Assembly (NCBI GenBank): GCA_018287875.1 | Contig: JAGVVL010000001.1 | Location: 7,874,001-7,938,000 of the forward strand | Length of the DNA stretch: 64,000 bases | Source of the DNA: Nigrospora sphaerica | Lineage: Eukaryota; Ascomycota; Sordariomycetes; Amphisphaeriales; Apiosporaceae | Reading direction: 5' to 3' | In this document: positions 44,286 to 55,948 of the stretch, piece by piece | Position numbering within the stretch: position 1 is the first letter of the stretch | Layout: each line of letters starts with the position of its first letter | Position numbers and translations under genes: made by a program | The notes under the pieces: model-generated | Database searches by the model: none | Seen by the model: the letters and a program-made list of their open reading frames with translations, nothing else | What the model was told of the DNA's origin: nothing

Positions 44286-45911
44286 TTACCAGTCGACTCC
44301 TAGGACGCAGAGCCTCTCCAGCGACTGTGACCACCCAAATGTGAGAGTGACGCGAGAATGAAGCAGGCGTTCCTCCACGCCGCCGAGGATGCTGTCGCCC
44401 AAGGTGGTGATAAGCCGCCACGATGGGTGCCCACGGATGGGCTCAGCCCCTTCGCCGTCGTCAAAATCGATGATGCCGACGCTCCCCGGCTTGCCAAAAA
44501 ACAGATCATTCCAGGCTTCCTCACTCCATACCAGTTTCGCAGCCGCCATTACACCGCTTTCGTCCACGATGGTCCCAATGATGCGAGGGTTTAGGAATAG
44601 AGGCAGCTTGGCTTTGCACTGCTCGCAGGCGGCGTGCGTCTGATTGGAGTACAGGGGCTTCCCGCAACTGCTGCCATTCTGTATCAGTCGCTCCGCAATG
44701 CAAGTACGGCAGCTTTTGGGTGTTTCATACCATTCGGCCACGCATGTAGTTGCCTTACGCCAGCAGTCCATCAAATGCGTCTTTACCACAAGCACATTCA
44801 ACATGCCCGTGAATTTCGCTCGCGAACCTTGGCGAGCCTCATCATCCACCTCTGCCAGTGTGAAGAACACCCTCGAGGAGATCGGGTCGTGAAATGCAAA
44901 GTCAGACTCGGGAAAGGGGGTTAAAACTCTTTCCCTCGTTCTCATGGCGCTCACTCGGCGACGCAGCCAGTCTGCGTCTCGAAAGAGCGGCTCCACCTCG
45001 ATCGTGGAGTTGTGACCAAGACCGACCTCCGATACTGCCTCCAGGCCAGTTCGGTTGCTTGCGCGCGACGTCGGGCGCGATATGAGGAGGATTGTCCGGT
45101 TGGGCTCCCATAGTTTCGCCGACGTGACCTTGTCTTCCCATAGCTTGAAAACAGTCTTAGCAGTGTCATCAAAGATGCCAACCTCAATCATGGCCACTGT
45201 CCCAGGACTCTTGCGTGACGAGACCGACTTCCTGGGGCCTACGTTTCTAACGCACACCAGGATCTTAACGTCAGCAAAGCTGTAGCCAGTAGAAAGGAAG
45301 GATTCGAGCGTCGTGAGTCCGAGCAGCTCGTGGCCTCGCTCGGGGTCCAGCCCAATGGGGGACCGGAAAGAGTGGACTTCCTGCGGGGAGTCGGAGTGAA
45401 AGACAGCATGAGTGTTCCTGTGGCGGCCCAGGTAGATTTCGGTTGCGCATTGGACATTTGGAAAGTACCCTGTCCCGGCTCTATTAGAGGCGGCTATGTA
45501 GCTGGCCCAGACGGTCATCCTTTGTCCAAGGATGGGCACATGAGCACTTGCGTCGTCGTAGTACAGCTTCACGGCAATACCACCGCTGCCGTCACTCAAC
45601 AAGAGGATGTGACATGTTTCGTTGGCGGCGAATTGACTGTAGGACCTGCCCAGCGAAGTCGAGAAGTTGACGACCCTTCCTGAGATCTCGTATCGCCACG
45701 GTCCAGTTTGCAGTAGTGATATTGGGCATTTCTCGTACGTCTCGGAAGGGTTCCAAAGAGCCGCGCGACGGCTGGGATTTGCTTCAAATTCGGAACCGGA
45801 AGGGCTGCTGAAGACAGCGTTGGTCGGCTGGGGGGCCGCACGTGGCTGCCGAACACTTGCCGCGACCTCCCGGTCGAAGAAAGATTGGATAGAAGGGAAG
45901 GAAGCGCACAT
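44286..45911 (-). CDS. MEIOB/RPA1-like OB-fold protein, probable meiotic ssDNA-binding factor
   Basis: Single frame of 541 residues from the ATG at 45911 (MCASFPSIQSFFDREV). The chain resembles replication protein A large-subunit architecture. An OB-like segment SGRVVNFSTSLGR...CHILLLSDGSGGIAVKLYY comes first. A second OB fold contains FADVKILVCVRNVGPRK and IEVGIFDDTAKTVFKLWED. A C-terminal OB domain has a Cys cluster (CWRKATTC, then CRTC, CGKPLY, CEQCKAKLP) like the zinc ribbon of the RPA1 third DNA-binding domain. Known: MEIOB is a meiosis-specific RPA1 paralogue that binds ssDNA at recombination sites. Length and layout fit better than RPA1 itself, which is longer and has an N-terminal OB fold. 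A 52-base stretch at the cysteine cluster looks like an intron, but splicing it would create a stop. Confidence 0.55.
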   Translation of the reverse strand: MCASFPSIQSFFDREVAASVRQPRAAPQPTNAVFSSPSGSEFEANPSRRAALWNPSETYEKCPISLLQTGPWRYEISGRVVNFSTSLGRSYSQFAANETCHILLLSDGSGGIAVKLYYDDASAHVPILGQRMTVWASYIAASNRAGTGYFPNVQCATEIYLGRHRNTHAVFHSDSPQEVHSFRSPIGLDPERGHELLGLTTLESFLSTGYSFADVKILVCVRNVGPRKSVSSRKSPGTVAMIEVGIFDDTAKTVFKLWEDKVTSAKLWEPNRTILLISRPTSRASNRTGLEAVSEVGLGHNSTIEVEPLFRDADWLRRRVSAMRTRERVLTPFPESDFAFHDPISSRVFFTLAEVDDEARQGSRAKFTGMLNVLVVKTHLMDCWRKATTCVAEWYETPKSCRTCIAERLIQNGSSCGKPLYSNQTHAACEQCKAKLPLFLNPRIIGTIVDESGVMAAAKLVWSEEAWNDLFFGKPGSVGIIDFDDGEGAEPIRGHPSWRLITTLGDSILGGVEERLLHSRVTLTFGWSQSLERLCVLGVDW

Positions 45912-46479
45912 ATTGGCCAAGCGGGTGCTGTGGGAATGGTTCTTCGGGGCTTTCTATGCAGGCTGAAGGCGGACTGACCCGTAAACTCCGTACACAGGCC
46001 GACAGGGGTTTCCTAGTAGCCATAGACGCAGATATTGATGGGACAAGACAAGGATGCAAAGTCGGGACCTCGTACCGGATAGGGTGGCAACCAGTCAAAG
46101 AGTAGGAGAAGGTGCGAGGTTTATGGGATAACCACCTTCCCATTTCCCAGTATCTTTTGCCAACTTTACGGGTATTTCATGGGGTATGGCACTTTCCGTG
46201 CCTGACTACAAGTTCGTGTGCAAAGATGCTGCAGTAGGTCGCTTTCATTTTCCAGATTGAGGTCACAGAAATAGATATGGGCGATCCAAGCCAATATTGT
46301 AGAGGCAAGCGAAGCCTCTGTGGGGGGCAACGAGCGTGTATCATCTGGAATCATCTACGCATGTTGAGATGCGTAGGCAGTTCGGCGTTGGGAAAGTAGA
46401 GCCTAGACGAATCAGAAATCAAGGGAAAGCAGCACCATCACCCGCGCCTCGATACGACTACATGTCCTCGGCCCAACGT
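45912..46479. other. Interval upstream of the MEIOB-like gene
   Basis: Promoter side of the minus-strand OB-fold gene and the 3' flank of the inositol synthase gene. Nothing further was recognised. Confidence 0.45.
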
Positions 46480-48244
46480 TCAAAAGAGCTTGTGCTCCAG
46501 CGTCATATCCGATTCAGGCTCCAGTCCCACGCAGGCCCTGAAGATGTTGGTCAGCGCAGCGCGCTGTTTGGCGAGGGCGTTGATGACGGGCGTGCCGGGC
46601 GGCGTCAGCGGCGCCTTGAGCATGTAGCTCAGGATGCTTAGCACGCTGTGGAAGCCCTTGTAGTCCTGGGCCCCCGGGTCGCCGTCTCCCGAACTCGCTC
46701 TCCACTGGATGCGCGTCATCATCTCGGCAACGAGGACCAAATCGATGATCAAGGGCGAAGCCAAGAGGGAGTCCTCGCAGACATTGAAGATACTAAAGGA
46801 AGGGTGGCGTCAGTCCTTGCATGTCCCCGAAATTAAGAAAACAAAAATAAAAAGGGGGTGGGGAAAGCGGCTTACGAAATGGTCTGGTGGCCCCCCAAGA
46901 AGATCTCAGCATAGTACTCGTCCAGGGCACGCTTGTTGTCTCCGACGGCCGGCATGTACTTGATGACCACCGTGTGGTCGGGATGTTCGCCCTTGGCGTA
47001 AAGCACCGTATTGGCCTCAACCATGTCGTCCACGACGTTGGACTTGGAGATCTCCTTGGAGCGAAATTGCTTGTGAGAGCTCAGGTTCTTGCCGTCGTTG
47101 TTACCAAGGTGGTTGTAACTTGCGATTGACGTCAGTTTGATGCCGGCGTTGATCAAGAAGTCGACCAATGCCGACTTCATCTTCGTCTGGCCCGACTTGA
47201 AATCGTCGCCCCCAATGAACGCGTTGTGCTTCTCGGCAAGCTGGATGGCGCCCGGGACAAACGTGTTTTGCGGCGATCCGTTGATAAAAGGGGCATTCTC
47301 AAGTATGCAGGCGACGGCGAAGATGGTCGAAGGAGACACCTCGGTGTGGCCGCTTTTGATGGCCTTGAGCAAGTTGTCGGCTGTGTCATTGACGCCAGGA
47401 AGGATGTCCGCATAGCGCTCCGTGTTGGCGGTCCACATGACAATGACCTTGTCAAGGCTGTTATTCGCTTGGAAATCCCTGTAAGGCGGCATTAAATCCC
47501 ATCTCCCCGAAGGGGGTGAGCAAGAGGAAGGGCTCACCTGATATCTTGTCGGATCTGCTCCACGTGAGCCATAGAAGCCTTGTCGCCTGGGATCACGTTG
47601 TCGGCGCGGGCCTCCTGGTTGGCAGCGATGAAGTCCGGGTAGTAGACGCTGGGAAGGGGCACCATATGCCTCATCTCCTTCTTGACCTGGGCCTTCAGGG
47701 TGGGCTCCAGCACGGCGGCCCGGTCCATGGCGTCGGCAAGATTCATGCCCGAGATGTCCCAACCGCCAATGACCAGGTCGTTGGGGTGGACCATAGGCAG
47801 GACGTCGTGAAAGGGGATGTTGACGTCCTTGTTGGTCTCGGCGTCCGTGCCGAGCTTCATGGTCGAGCCCATGACGACGGAGCCGTAGTAGTTGGCGGTA
47901 CGGGGGCCCTCGCGCGTCTCCCAGACGAGGTTTTGGCGGTTGGCGAGGATTCCGGCCGTGACCGTGGTCCCGTTGTTGCCGGCCCAGCCCACCAGCATCA
48001 TGCCTACCCGGGGCACCTTTCGCTCGGTCCGGAAGTCGTAGACCTGCTCACGGGGCGTCGCAACGTACCGGCCTTGGGCGTCCTTGGTGACGCTGGTGGT
48101 GCGGTACGTGTACTTGGAGCGGATCTCCGTGTCCGAGTACACGACGTTGGGCGAGCTGACGGCGAACAGGTCGTCCTTGGCATTCTCCCGCTGCCCGTGC
48201 CCATTGACGGAGCGCACATCTGCCTCTGCGTGCGGCGCCATCAT
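46480..48244 (-). CDS. ino1: Myo-inositol-1-phosphate synthase
   Basis: Three coding exons: 48244-47538, 47478-46876 and 46792-46480, 540 residues. Introns: 47537-47479 (GTGAGC/ACAG) and 46875-46793 (GTAAGC/TTAG). Motifs: NAD-binding GWAGNNGTT at 86-94 (family usually GxGGNNG, here Ala at the third position), [67 protein letters not shown] and [11 protein letters not shown]. Known: it converts glucose-6-phosphate to inositol-3-phosphate by an NAD-dependent oxidation, aldol cyclisation and reduction, the first step of inositol and phosphatidylinositol synthesis, in the cytosol as a tetramer. All active-site blocks are present and length is normal. A likely intron lies in its 5' UTR (48383-48331). 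Confidence 0.97.
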
Positions 48245-48330
48245 GAGTCTTGATTTACCGTTCTATCTCTTACCGTGGCCCTTTATCGGGTAAAGGGGGC
48301 TGAGTCCGCTGCTGCGCCAGGGGCAGAGCA

Positions 48331-48383
48331 CTGGGAAAGGGGCGATTAGCCATCAGTCAGCAAGCCTGCGAGGCCACACTTAC
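48331..48383 (-). other. Probable 5' UTR intron of the inositol-1-phosphate synthase gene
   Basis: On the minus strand, donor GTAAGT at 48383, branch-like GGCTAAT and acceptor CCCAG ending at 48331 bound a 53-base intron about 90 bases upstream of the start codon. It has typical size and motifs for this genome. It implies transcription starts upstream of 48383. Confidence 0.55.
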
Positions 48384-50247
48384 ACGGGCTCCGGCGTAGG
48401 GGTGGTGCACGGAGTTGAGGAGGTTGGAAAACAGCTTGACAACGGGGTGATCGCAGCCCGGGAGTGCGATCCGACTCAGACGAAGCAGGGCGAGCTAGGA
48501 GGGAGATAGTCGGTTGGCGGGAGAGATGGAAGCTGGATCTATAGTTTGGGTTGGGAGGTGTATAGTAGGTAGGACGGGCTATGGGCCTTTCTAGGGATGC
48601 AACAAAAGTTATATGAAATGTTGAGAAGGAGGAAGCCGTTCTCGAAAGGGTGCGAAGTGCGGGTTGTCTCCTTTTTGTATGGTGCTGGCCTGTTTACTTA
48701 CACTAGGAAGCTACCACGGGGCTTGCATACCTCCATCCAGGCCTCTGGTTAGGTAATCCCGCCGACACGTGCACACAAATTTTCATGTCGGAAGTACGGA
48801 AACATCCAAACCCAACCCTACTTCCGCCGGCTGGCCTGCCCTGCCCATACTGGCCCCGGGAACTTGGGTGTTCTCGCTCTCTCGGTGCTGAAAATGTAAA
48901 GTACAGATACTTTTGGCCCTAGGCGCGGCAGTATCGGATACGTAGTCGGGGCCCCGAGAGTCCCTAGCGGTTGCGCTAGAGACGCAGCCGCCAATAGATC
49001 TCGCTTGCCACGAAGTCGAGTCTGGCGGCCACATGCCAAATGCGAATTACGTGCGATTTTTGTTACGATAAGGAGCGGTCGAGTGGCTGACCCCTCGCTA
49101 AGGATGGCCATCTTTGTGATTGGCCTCGCCAATTTCACAGTGTGTCACTGTTTTTGTGCCTGGCCCTTGGGATGGAATGCAAACTGTCCGGCATGAGCCG
49201 GAAAAGGGGGGCCAGCGTCCCCGGCAGGGGCGTGGCAAGGGCATGGCGAGCCATGGCAAAGCGTCGCTCGAGGCGGTCAGACGCAACCAAGGACAATATT
49301 CGCCCATAATCCGTCCATGGCGCCAGGAGTTCATGCAATACAATGACGGAATCGGCTTCCCATGTACTTCTTGGCTGCATGACCGACCGCAGAGTCATTC
49401 GGCTATTTTGGGGGGGGGGGGGGGGGTGAAAACTTGGGCCGAGCCAGTGAGCCGGCAATCCGCCCATAAGAAACCAGCCCCATCCCATGCTGATAGTCAG
49501 GCCGGACCGGCCATTCAGCGGTAGATGCAGGTCACCGTAAGCCCTCTGGGCAGGTGTATCTCGAATCACTTGAATGCTTATTTACCTTTCACTTACGTTT
49601 TGAGTAGTAGCATCTGTTATATAATGGACCCTGAATTGAGCGAGCAGCAGCCCTGCTCGTCGAGCGACAGCATCTGGGAATGAGGTACGAGTAGCCGGGC
49701 TAGCAGCCTAGGCTGGCCGCTTTAGAACCAAACGTGGAAATAACCCCGCGGGGGGTAAGAGGTAACTTGGTGGGGGCGGGGCCAAACCCACCCAGCGCAC
49801 TACCAGGGATCCGTACCAATGGGTGGTTCGTGAGAATACATTCCTTATAACCTGATCTGGTGATGATGGAACCCACTCAATGCAGCAACAGAGCTGTGGG
49901 AAGACCATACGAATTCTTAAAGCACCGGCAAACTGAGCACGAATACGAATTCTCAAATTATGCTGACAATACCTCACCCAATGGCTACGATGCCGTCGTC
50001 ACGCCTCGCGTTGGAAGGGCAGGCACAGAATTCATACGGGAGGCCGGCGAGTGATTCACCAAATTTCACATGATAATAATCTCGGCAAGAGATAACCAGG
50101 CCGTCGCGAGCTAATCTTGACTTCGTTCCTTATTCATTACGCTCATCATTATGAAATTATAGAACAGTGGCTGCGTGACCGTACGGCCAGAATAGCGAGG
50201 ACCTACTCGTTCATTCCAGCCGAGGGGGCACCATCTCTCCTCCCATC
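48384..50247. other. Interval upstream of inositol synthase, gene-free
   Basis: Holds the inositol synthase promoter and the 3' flank of the Mug190-like gene. A run of 17 G residues occurs at 49410-49426. No gene was recognised. Confidence 0.45.
49410..49426. repeat. 17-base poly-G run
   Basis: Seventeen consecutive G residues on the plus strand, the longest homopolymer in the window. Its exact length is likely to be unreliable in an assembly. Confidence 0.9.
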
Positions 50248-53200
50248 TCATACTTCAGTCTCGATACCGTCAGTCTTGTTCCCATGCTTAAACAAGCGCG
50301 AGACGTGGCCCAGCTTCCCCAGCTTTCCGCCTATGTAATCCGCCTCCCGGGCGACCCGCCACTGCATGATACCCTTGTGTTTTCGGTGCAGTTGGTTTTT
50401 GTGGTCCTTGTAGTCCCTCAGCTGGTTGCGCAGGCCCCGGGAGCCGTCGTTCTCATCAACGTGGCCAGGCGCCAGTACCGACGTGATGGTCTCGATGCCG
50501 CCGTCCACCGGGTTGCGCAGTATTTTCTTCACCTTCTTCGCCTTCTTCAGATCCGAGAGCGAAGGGTTAGAGCTGGACCCGCCATCGCTTTCGCCGTCCG
50601 ATTCCTCATCCATCGAGGAGTCGTCGTTGGTGTGCACCTGCAATTTCTTCTTGGCCGCTGTGTTGGGGTCCTGCTCGTCAGACTCGTCCGAGTCGCTGTC
50701 CGACTCGTCCTCGAAGTCGTCGCCGAGGTTCTGGTCCGTAACCGTATCCAAGCATTCCATAACCTGCCTCATATCGTCGCTCTTCGACTCGGCCGCGTAA
50801 GACTTGTGGTACCCGGAAAGGCCACGCCAAAATACGACCGACAGTTCCACCTCGCCTAACGGTTCTTCGCCCTCCTCCATGCCATTGTAGGCGGCGCACG
50901 ATTCGGCTCGCGCTTGGTTGGCCTTACCACCCTTCCAGACCTTGATCATCTTGGTTTCCACCTCTTCATCCACGAGGTCTTGCAGCCAGAAAACTGCAAA
51001 GGCCGGCGTTCGGTCCGGGCCGAAGTTGCTCTCTCGGAATTCTATGATGAGAGCCGAAGCGTATCGCATGCGAACCGCCAGGAAACTCGACTCGTTACCC
51101 TTCTTTTGTTTCCACACGCCGTTCTCGGGGTACATCTTGCAGCGGCCCATATTTGTCCGAATCTTGATGCGGTGGCCCTTGAGGCTGTCAGGGAGACCCT
51201 GTTTCGCCTGCACGGCCCCCCTGACTTCCAAAGTGCCATAGTCCCATCCTCTCAAGTGGGGAGGCAGCTGGAGGTTGACGCTTCGCCAACTATTTCCGGG
51301 TTAGCAGTGCATCCTTCGTGCATCCTTGCCGTAACATGAGGCCGTCACTTACACCAAGCTTATCCGTGCTCTTCCATAGCCAACCCCCCCGATGAGGGGG
51401 TAATTCTCCATGACCTGGCTATTCCTTGCAAGCACCTTGGACAAGGGTAAGTAGACAATGCCGATAAGGGGGTCAGCCTCGCGCTCTCTTGCGTCCCGGA
51501 CGCTGATGATGACTTCGGTTTCCCGCCAGTCCTGTTGATTCGTGAGCCATGGAGAACCCCCCGACGAGTGTTGGCAGGAGTGCCTTACCCTAACAAATCG
51601 TTCGGTTCCTGCATTGAAGAAGGGTTTGGAGTTTTTCGGCTTCGTCCTCGTCCGGTAAATCTTTTTGTGGTTCATTATGATGGTGCAATAACTGTCCGGC
51701 ATATCGTCGTCCTGCTGCGCCTCGTCTTCCTTGTCATCGCTATCGGCCTTGTTCGGTTTCTGGATCCCTAGACCCGTGATGTTCTTGATCACAACACTTA
51801 GTATACCCGAAGGCAGTTCGGGGTCGGGTGGCGCAGAGCATATCATGTCGTCTTCGAGTGCTTGATAATCTTGTGCCTTCTGCTGTTTGATTTCTTCGTC
51901 TTGCGGCGACTTATTGGCCTCTCTGAGTTTCCGCTCGGCGGTCTCCGACACATGCTGCTTGAGCTGCTCCTTGGTCCTGATCTCGGGGAGGACTGTCTGT
52001 TTTTCGAGTTGGGCGGGGGTGATCTTGGCCTTGTCGAAGTAACCGACGGACCACACTAAGGAGCCCGCCATTTTCTCCGAAGAGTCCTGTCCAGTGAACC
52101 GGTCTTCACGCTCTTGCATCTTATTGTGCGACTCGGGGTTACTTATGAGCTTTTTCAAGTCGACCTCGACCCTACCGAGATCATCATCGGCAGTCCACCT
52201 ATCCGAATCCCAACTAGAAAGGCAACGTCAGCGTGAACTCGTATGGGTTAAGACCGTGGGGCCTGGGGGGCAAAGACTCCCAGGTCGAATCGAAAAGAAA
52301 GAAGGGAAGGGGTGGCAGGGGAGCGGGGTGACAAACAGTTGCAAACGCAGTTTCTCCTCGGCGTTGAGTTCTTCGGACGTTACCAAGATGCTGGCGTATT
52401 CATGCCAGTTGGGTTCCTGGCTCGATTTGATAACACGGGTCGAGGCGACCGGCTTGCCAAATTTGCCCCAAGAGCAAGTCACGTACGAATCGCTTGACCC
52501 CTCAACGGGGCCGAAGCCCCCGTCGCCTTGTTTGAAGCCGCGCGCTTCCTTAATGTAGATCCAAACCACGCCACGACTAATCGTGTCCTTCTTAAAATCT
52601 GCGCCGACGAGCATGTCCTTCAGGTTCAAGGTCAAGCTCTTTGGAGCGACGTATTCGGCCATTGCCGCGTCAATGGCCGACTGCACAAAGGAGGATATGA
52701 CGGGAATGTCGAGCATATTGACGCTGTGCTTCGAAATGGGCACACAAGAGATGCGCGCTCTTGGTTGTCCCAAAAACGTGAGGGTGCAGAGGCTCACGAA
52801 CGGGGGATCGGGCTGGCAAAGTCAACAACAGGGTTATCGCAAATGCGAGGGGTGACTGGACTTACTGTAAGCTGGAGTCGGAGTCGCAAGATAGCCACAA
52901 AGCCACGAACTTCCACCCAGATGGGTACCGGGATGCCTCCCGGGAGGTAGAATCTGAGTAAGAGATGGGCATTTTTGGCCTTCGATCTTACACCCTTGCC
53001 TGATGAACGACTGCGGTAGGAAACGGCAAGCTCGAGGTTCACAAAATCACCCTCTTCCGCCTCCATTCCTTCGCGTATGGCCATCTCTTCCTCGTTTTCC
53101 TCTTTTGACTTTCCTTCTTCGTTTTTGCCCTCTTCCTCGGCCTCATCCTCGCTTTGTTGTCCTTCCTTAGGGTTCGTCCGGTCGGAGGAAGCATTGGCAT

Positions 53201-54536
53201 CGGGTTTCTTCAGTCTGCCGTCACCCCCCTTCGTCATGCTCGCAGCACCACTGGGAAGCCAGCGGACTCCAAGGATACGAATGCTCTCATTTCCCTGGCC
53301 CATGTCGTCGATAGACACCATCTTGATAAACTTGGGGAGGGACGCCTGCATGATGTCCTCAATCTGGTCAATGAGCGACGAGAAAAGATCAGGGTTGACA
53401 AGGGGCCAGATACTCGAGATGAGCCTGTTGAACCATTGGACCGATTCTGGGAGTTCAGTGTCTGTGTCTAGGGTTTCTTTTTCCTCCCGCCGGGCGGCAT
53501 CCCATACTTCGTCTTCAAAAATCTCATTGGCTTTTTTGTCGATCCATTTCCCCATGCCCGTGGCCACACCGAAGGCGGTTGCGATGAAGGAGGCAAAACC
53601 GACTAGAACGTATATGGACGGGTATGGTTGGCCTTGAAAGGACGGAAAACCCAGTAAGATAGCTGCCGCTGCGCCAATGATGGCCAGGCCACCTTTGACG
53701 GCTCGGTTGTAGACGCCGCTTAGCTCTTGACGCATGTCTTCAAAGTCCGGTGGCGGAAACATCTTCTTCATGCCAGCGTGACCCTTCTGCAATTTCTCGT
53801 GCTCAGGCCGGAGCTCGTCCTCCGACTTGGACGCGCCTTGCAAACCCGTCGCCGTCCAGTGGTCTGTTCCGGGCTCAGGTACATTCTGCGGCACACTGCG
53901 GAGGTCCTTATCGGTTTGGTCGTGGATGACGATGGGCAGATGTGTAATGGGATCGGTCACCTCTCGACCGCCTGTGTCTCGTTTCGCCTTCTTCATAGCC
54001 TTGCGCTTTTCTTTGGGGTCCAAGGCTCCGGCAACTGCTTCGGTGCCAGACGGTTCGGGCCCCTTTCCCTTGCGTTTGCCTTGGCACTCGCCTTCGCCTT
54101 GGGTCTCGCCTTCGTCTTGGTGCTCGGCATCGTGGGCGGCGTGCTCACCAGCCTCCTCACCGGCCCAAGACTGTCTGGTGGAAGGACGGGTGTCCTCGCT
54201 GCTGACTGACTCCTGGTCCCGGTCCTCTTCGTCGATGCGACTCTCGTCCACAGGCGGCCAGGCATAATTGTGGTTGCTGGCGGGGTAGGGGTTGTGGTCG
54301 GTGCCCTGCTTGTCCTCGTCCTTGAAGATGGCGCGGACCGAGTTCAGGGCCCTGCGCGGTTTGGAATCGTCCTCGGGGCCCTTCTGGGCCTCCTGGGTTT
54401 CCTGCAGCTGGTCGCGGAGCTCTCTTCTGTGCTCGCGGTATCCCTGGACCGTGGGGATTGGGTGCTTTCCCGAGCGTGGGTAAACACCGTTCCGGCGACG
54501 TTGATTTGTCTCGTCGAAATCCTGAGGGTTCGACAT
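50248..54536 (-). CDS. Mug190-like SMP and C2-domain lipid-transfer/contact-site protein
   Basis: Five exons: 54536-52866, 52812-52337, 52213-51589, 51531-51353 and 51289-50248, 1330 residues; all phases agree. Order: disordered charged N-terminus (1-270), hydrophobic hairpin around 282-325 (GGLAIIGAAAAILLGF and YVLVGFASFIATAFGV) that should anchor it in the ER, an SMP-like region (about 360-640) interrupted by a very acidic insertion (QSEDEAEEEGKNEEG), then at least two C2 domains (WIYIKEARGFKQGDGG...SDSYVTCSW...LRLQLWDSDRWTADDDLG; LSVVIKNITGLG...SYCTIIMNHKKIYRT). The C-terminal 280 residues contain a DESDSDSDESDE acidic stretch. Known: S. pombe Mug190 and tricalbins share this plan and work at ER contact sites in lipid transfer. 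Intron 2 uses donor GTTTGT, chosen because only it restores QLWDSDRW. Confidence 0.85.
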
Positions 54537-55948
54537 GTTGCCAATGCTCTGGGTAGAGGAGGCTGAGATGGGGGTCGCAAGAGTCAAGAACACACAGACA
54601 GGCCGCGATTCCAAGCCAAGTCCGCGTGTTCAATAAATAGAAGCAAACCGGGGCGAAGGCCAGCAAAGCCAAAACCGGCTTCTGCATCCACGTTGCACAG
54701 GGCATCAATGCGCGCCATCCATCCATATTCTTCATATGGGGTTTACAATGACTGCCAGCTCCATTGGACCTCGATTGATGGGACGGCAGCTGTGGGTGCA
54801 GGGAGTACGTACACCCATCTCGTCAGGCACGCGGTTGAGGTCCCACTAGAATGAGGTCATACCAGCCCTGAAACGCGCTGGCGGGCTCTTGCCGAATAGC
54901 CGTTGAGTGGGACGAGGGAGACACTTGGCGCCAAAAGTGGAAGCTTGAGAAGCTTCTACACCTTCGCGGTTCCAACCGCATTGGCCTGGACTTTCAATCC
55001 CAACGACCAAATTCCTCTGGTTCACTGGATTGCCCAGTATCCCCAATTGCCCAGCCGCCTGGCCTCCAATGATCAGAAAGAGGTTCACGACACTAATGCT
55101 CCCCTTACTCCTTCCACGTCAGCCCTGGCCAGCTTTGGACACAGTTGCTAGTGGGAAAAGGAGACCCCCCCCTCCCCGGTCGAATCGCGCGCCTGGGTTC
55201 TGGATCTTGGGGGATCTTTCCCCGCCTGCCGCGTCACGCGACGTCGTCGCATCGGTCGATCGGCAGGTGTGATCCGGAGCTCTAGTGGTTGGCCGTTTGC
55301 GGCTCGCAGCCTCGCCCGTCGTCGCGGTATGATGAAGACGTTGCACGAACACCGCGAGCTTAGCTGTGCTAGGGAATCTCCTTAAGTTTTGGCAGGAGGG
55401 CCCTCGAGCCTGGCCTTTTCTCCAGAACGGGCTTTGCCTCGGGTGTCTGACAGATACCGGCAGAGCACGGGATTGTTCATAAACTCAGGCTCTACCTAGG
55501 TTCACGCCCCAGCCGGCCAAGGTTGGAGATCACCGTTTGACAGGAACCATCAAAACCATATTCACAGCACCCCGGCCGTCTCACAATGCCAGCACTGAAA
55601 GTGCTCAAATAAGAATACAGAGGAATGTAACCAAGGTTGCCAATATAGTAGGTATCGAAAAGAAGATTACGGAGATCAGACGCCTACCCATATATACATC
55701 TTATTCTCCGAGCCCGGGCGCAGCTAAAAGGGCGGGTGGGATGCTACACAGCCGATAGGCAGAACCACCTTCAGGTACCACACATTCCAGACTGCTGCTA
55801 CCTGACCTGGCGCACTTTCGCGGAACGCCAAGGGCTCTCCCGAGGGGAGGGTAAGTAAGCTTGGTACATACGGAAACCGCCCGACACGTTCGTTACGCGC
55901 GGATATGCAGTATTCACACATAGGCATGCGCCAGCATCTTACGGTTTC
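54537..55948. other. Interval between Mug190-like gene and acyl-CoA ligase gene
   Basis: Mug190-like promoter side and ligase 3' flank. No gene, RNA or repeat was recognised. Confidence 0.45.

Noticed and set aside
44690..44725. Apparent 52-base intron in the MEIOB-like gene (GTATGA...ATACAG)
   Set aside because: Its length is not a multiple of three, and joining the flanks creates an immediate stop, while the unspliced frame stays open.
52325..52337. GTCACC as donor of Mug190-like intron 2
   Set aside because: It gives the wrong phase and a stop; GTTTGT three bases upstream restores the conserved C2 strand.
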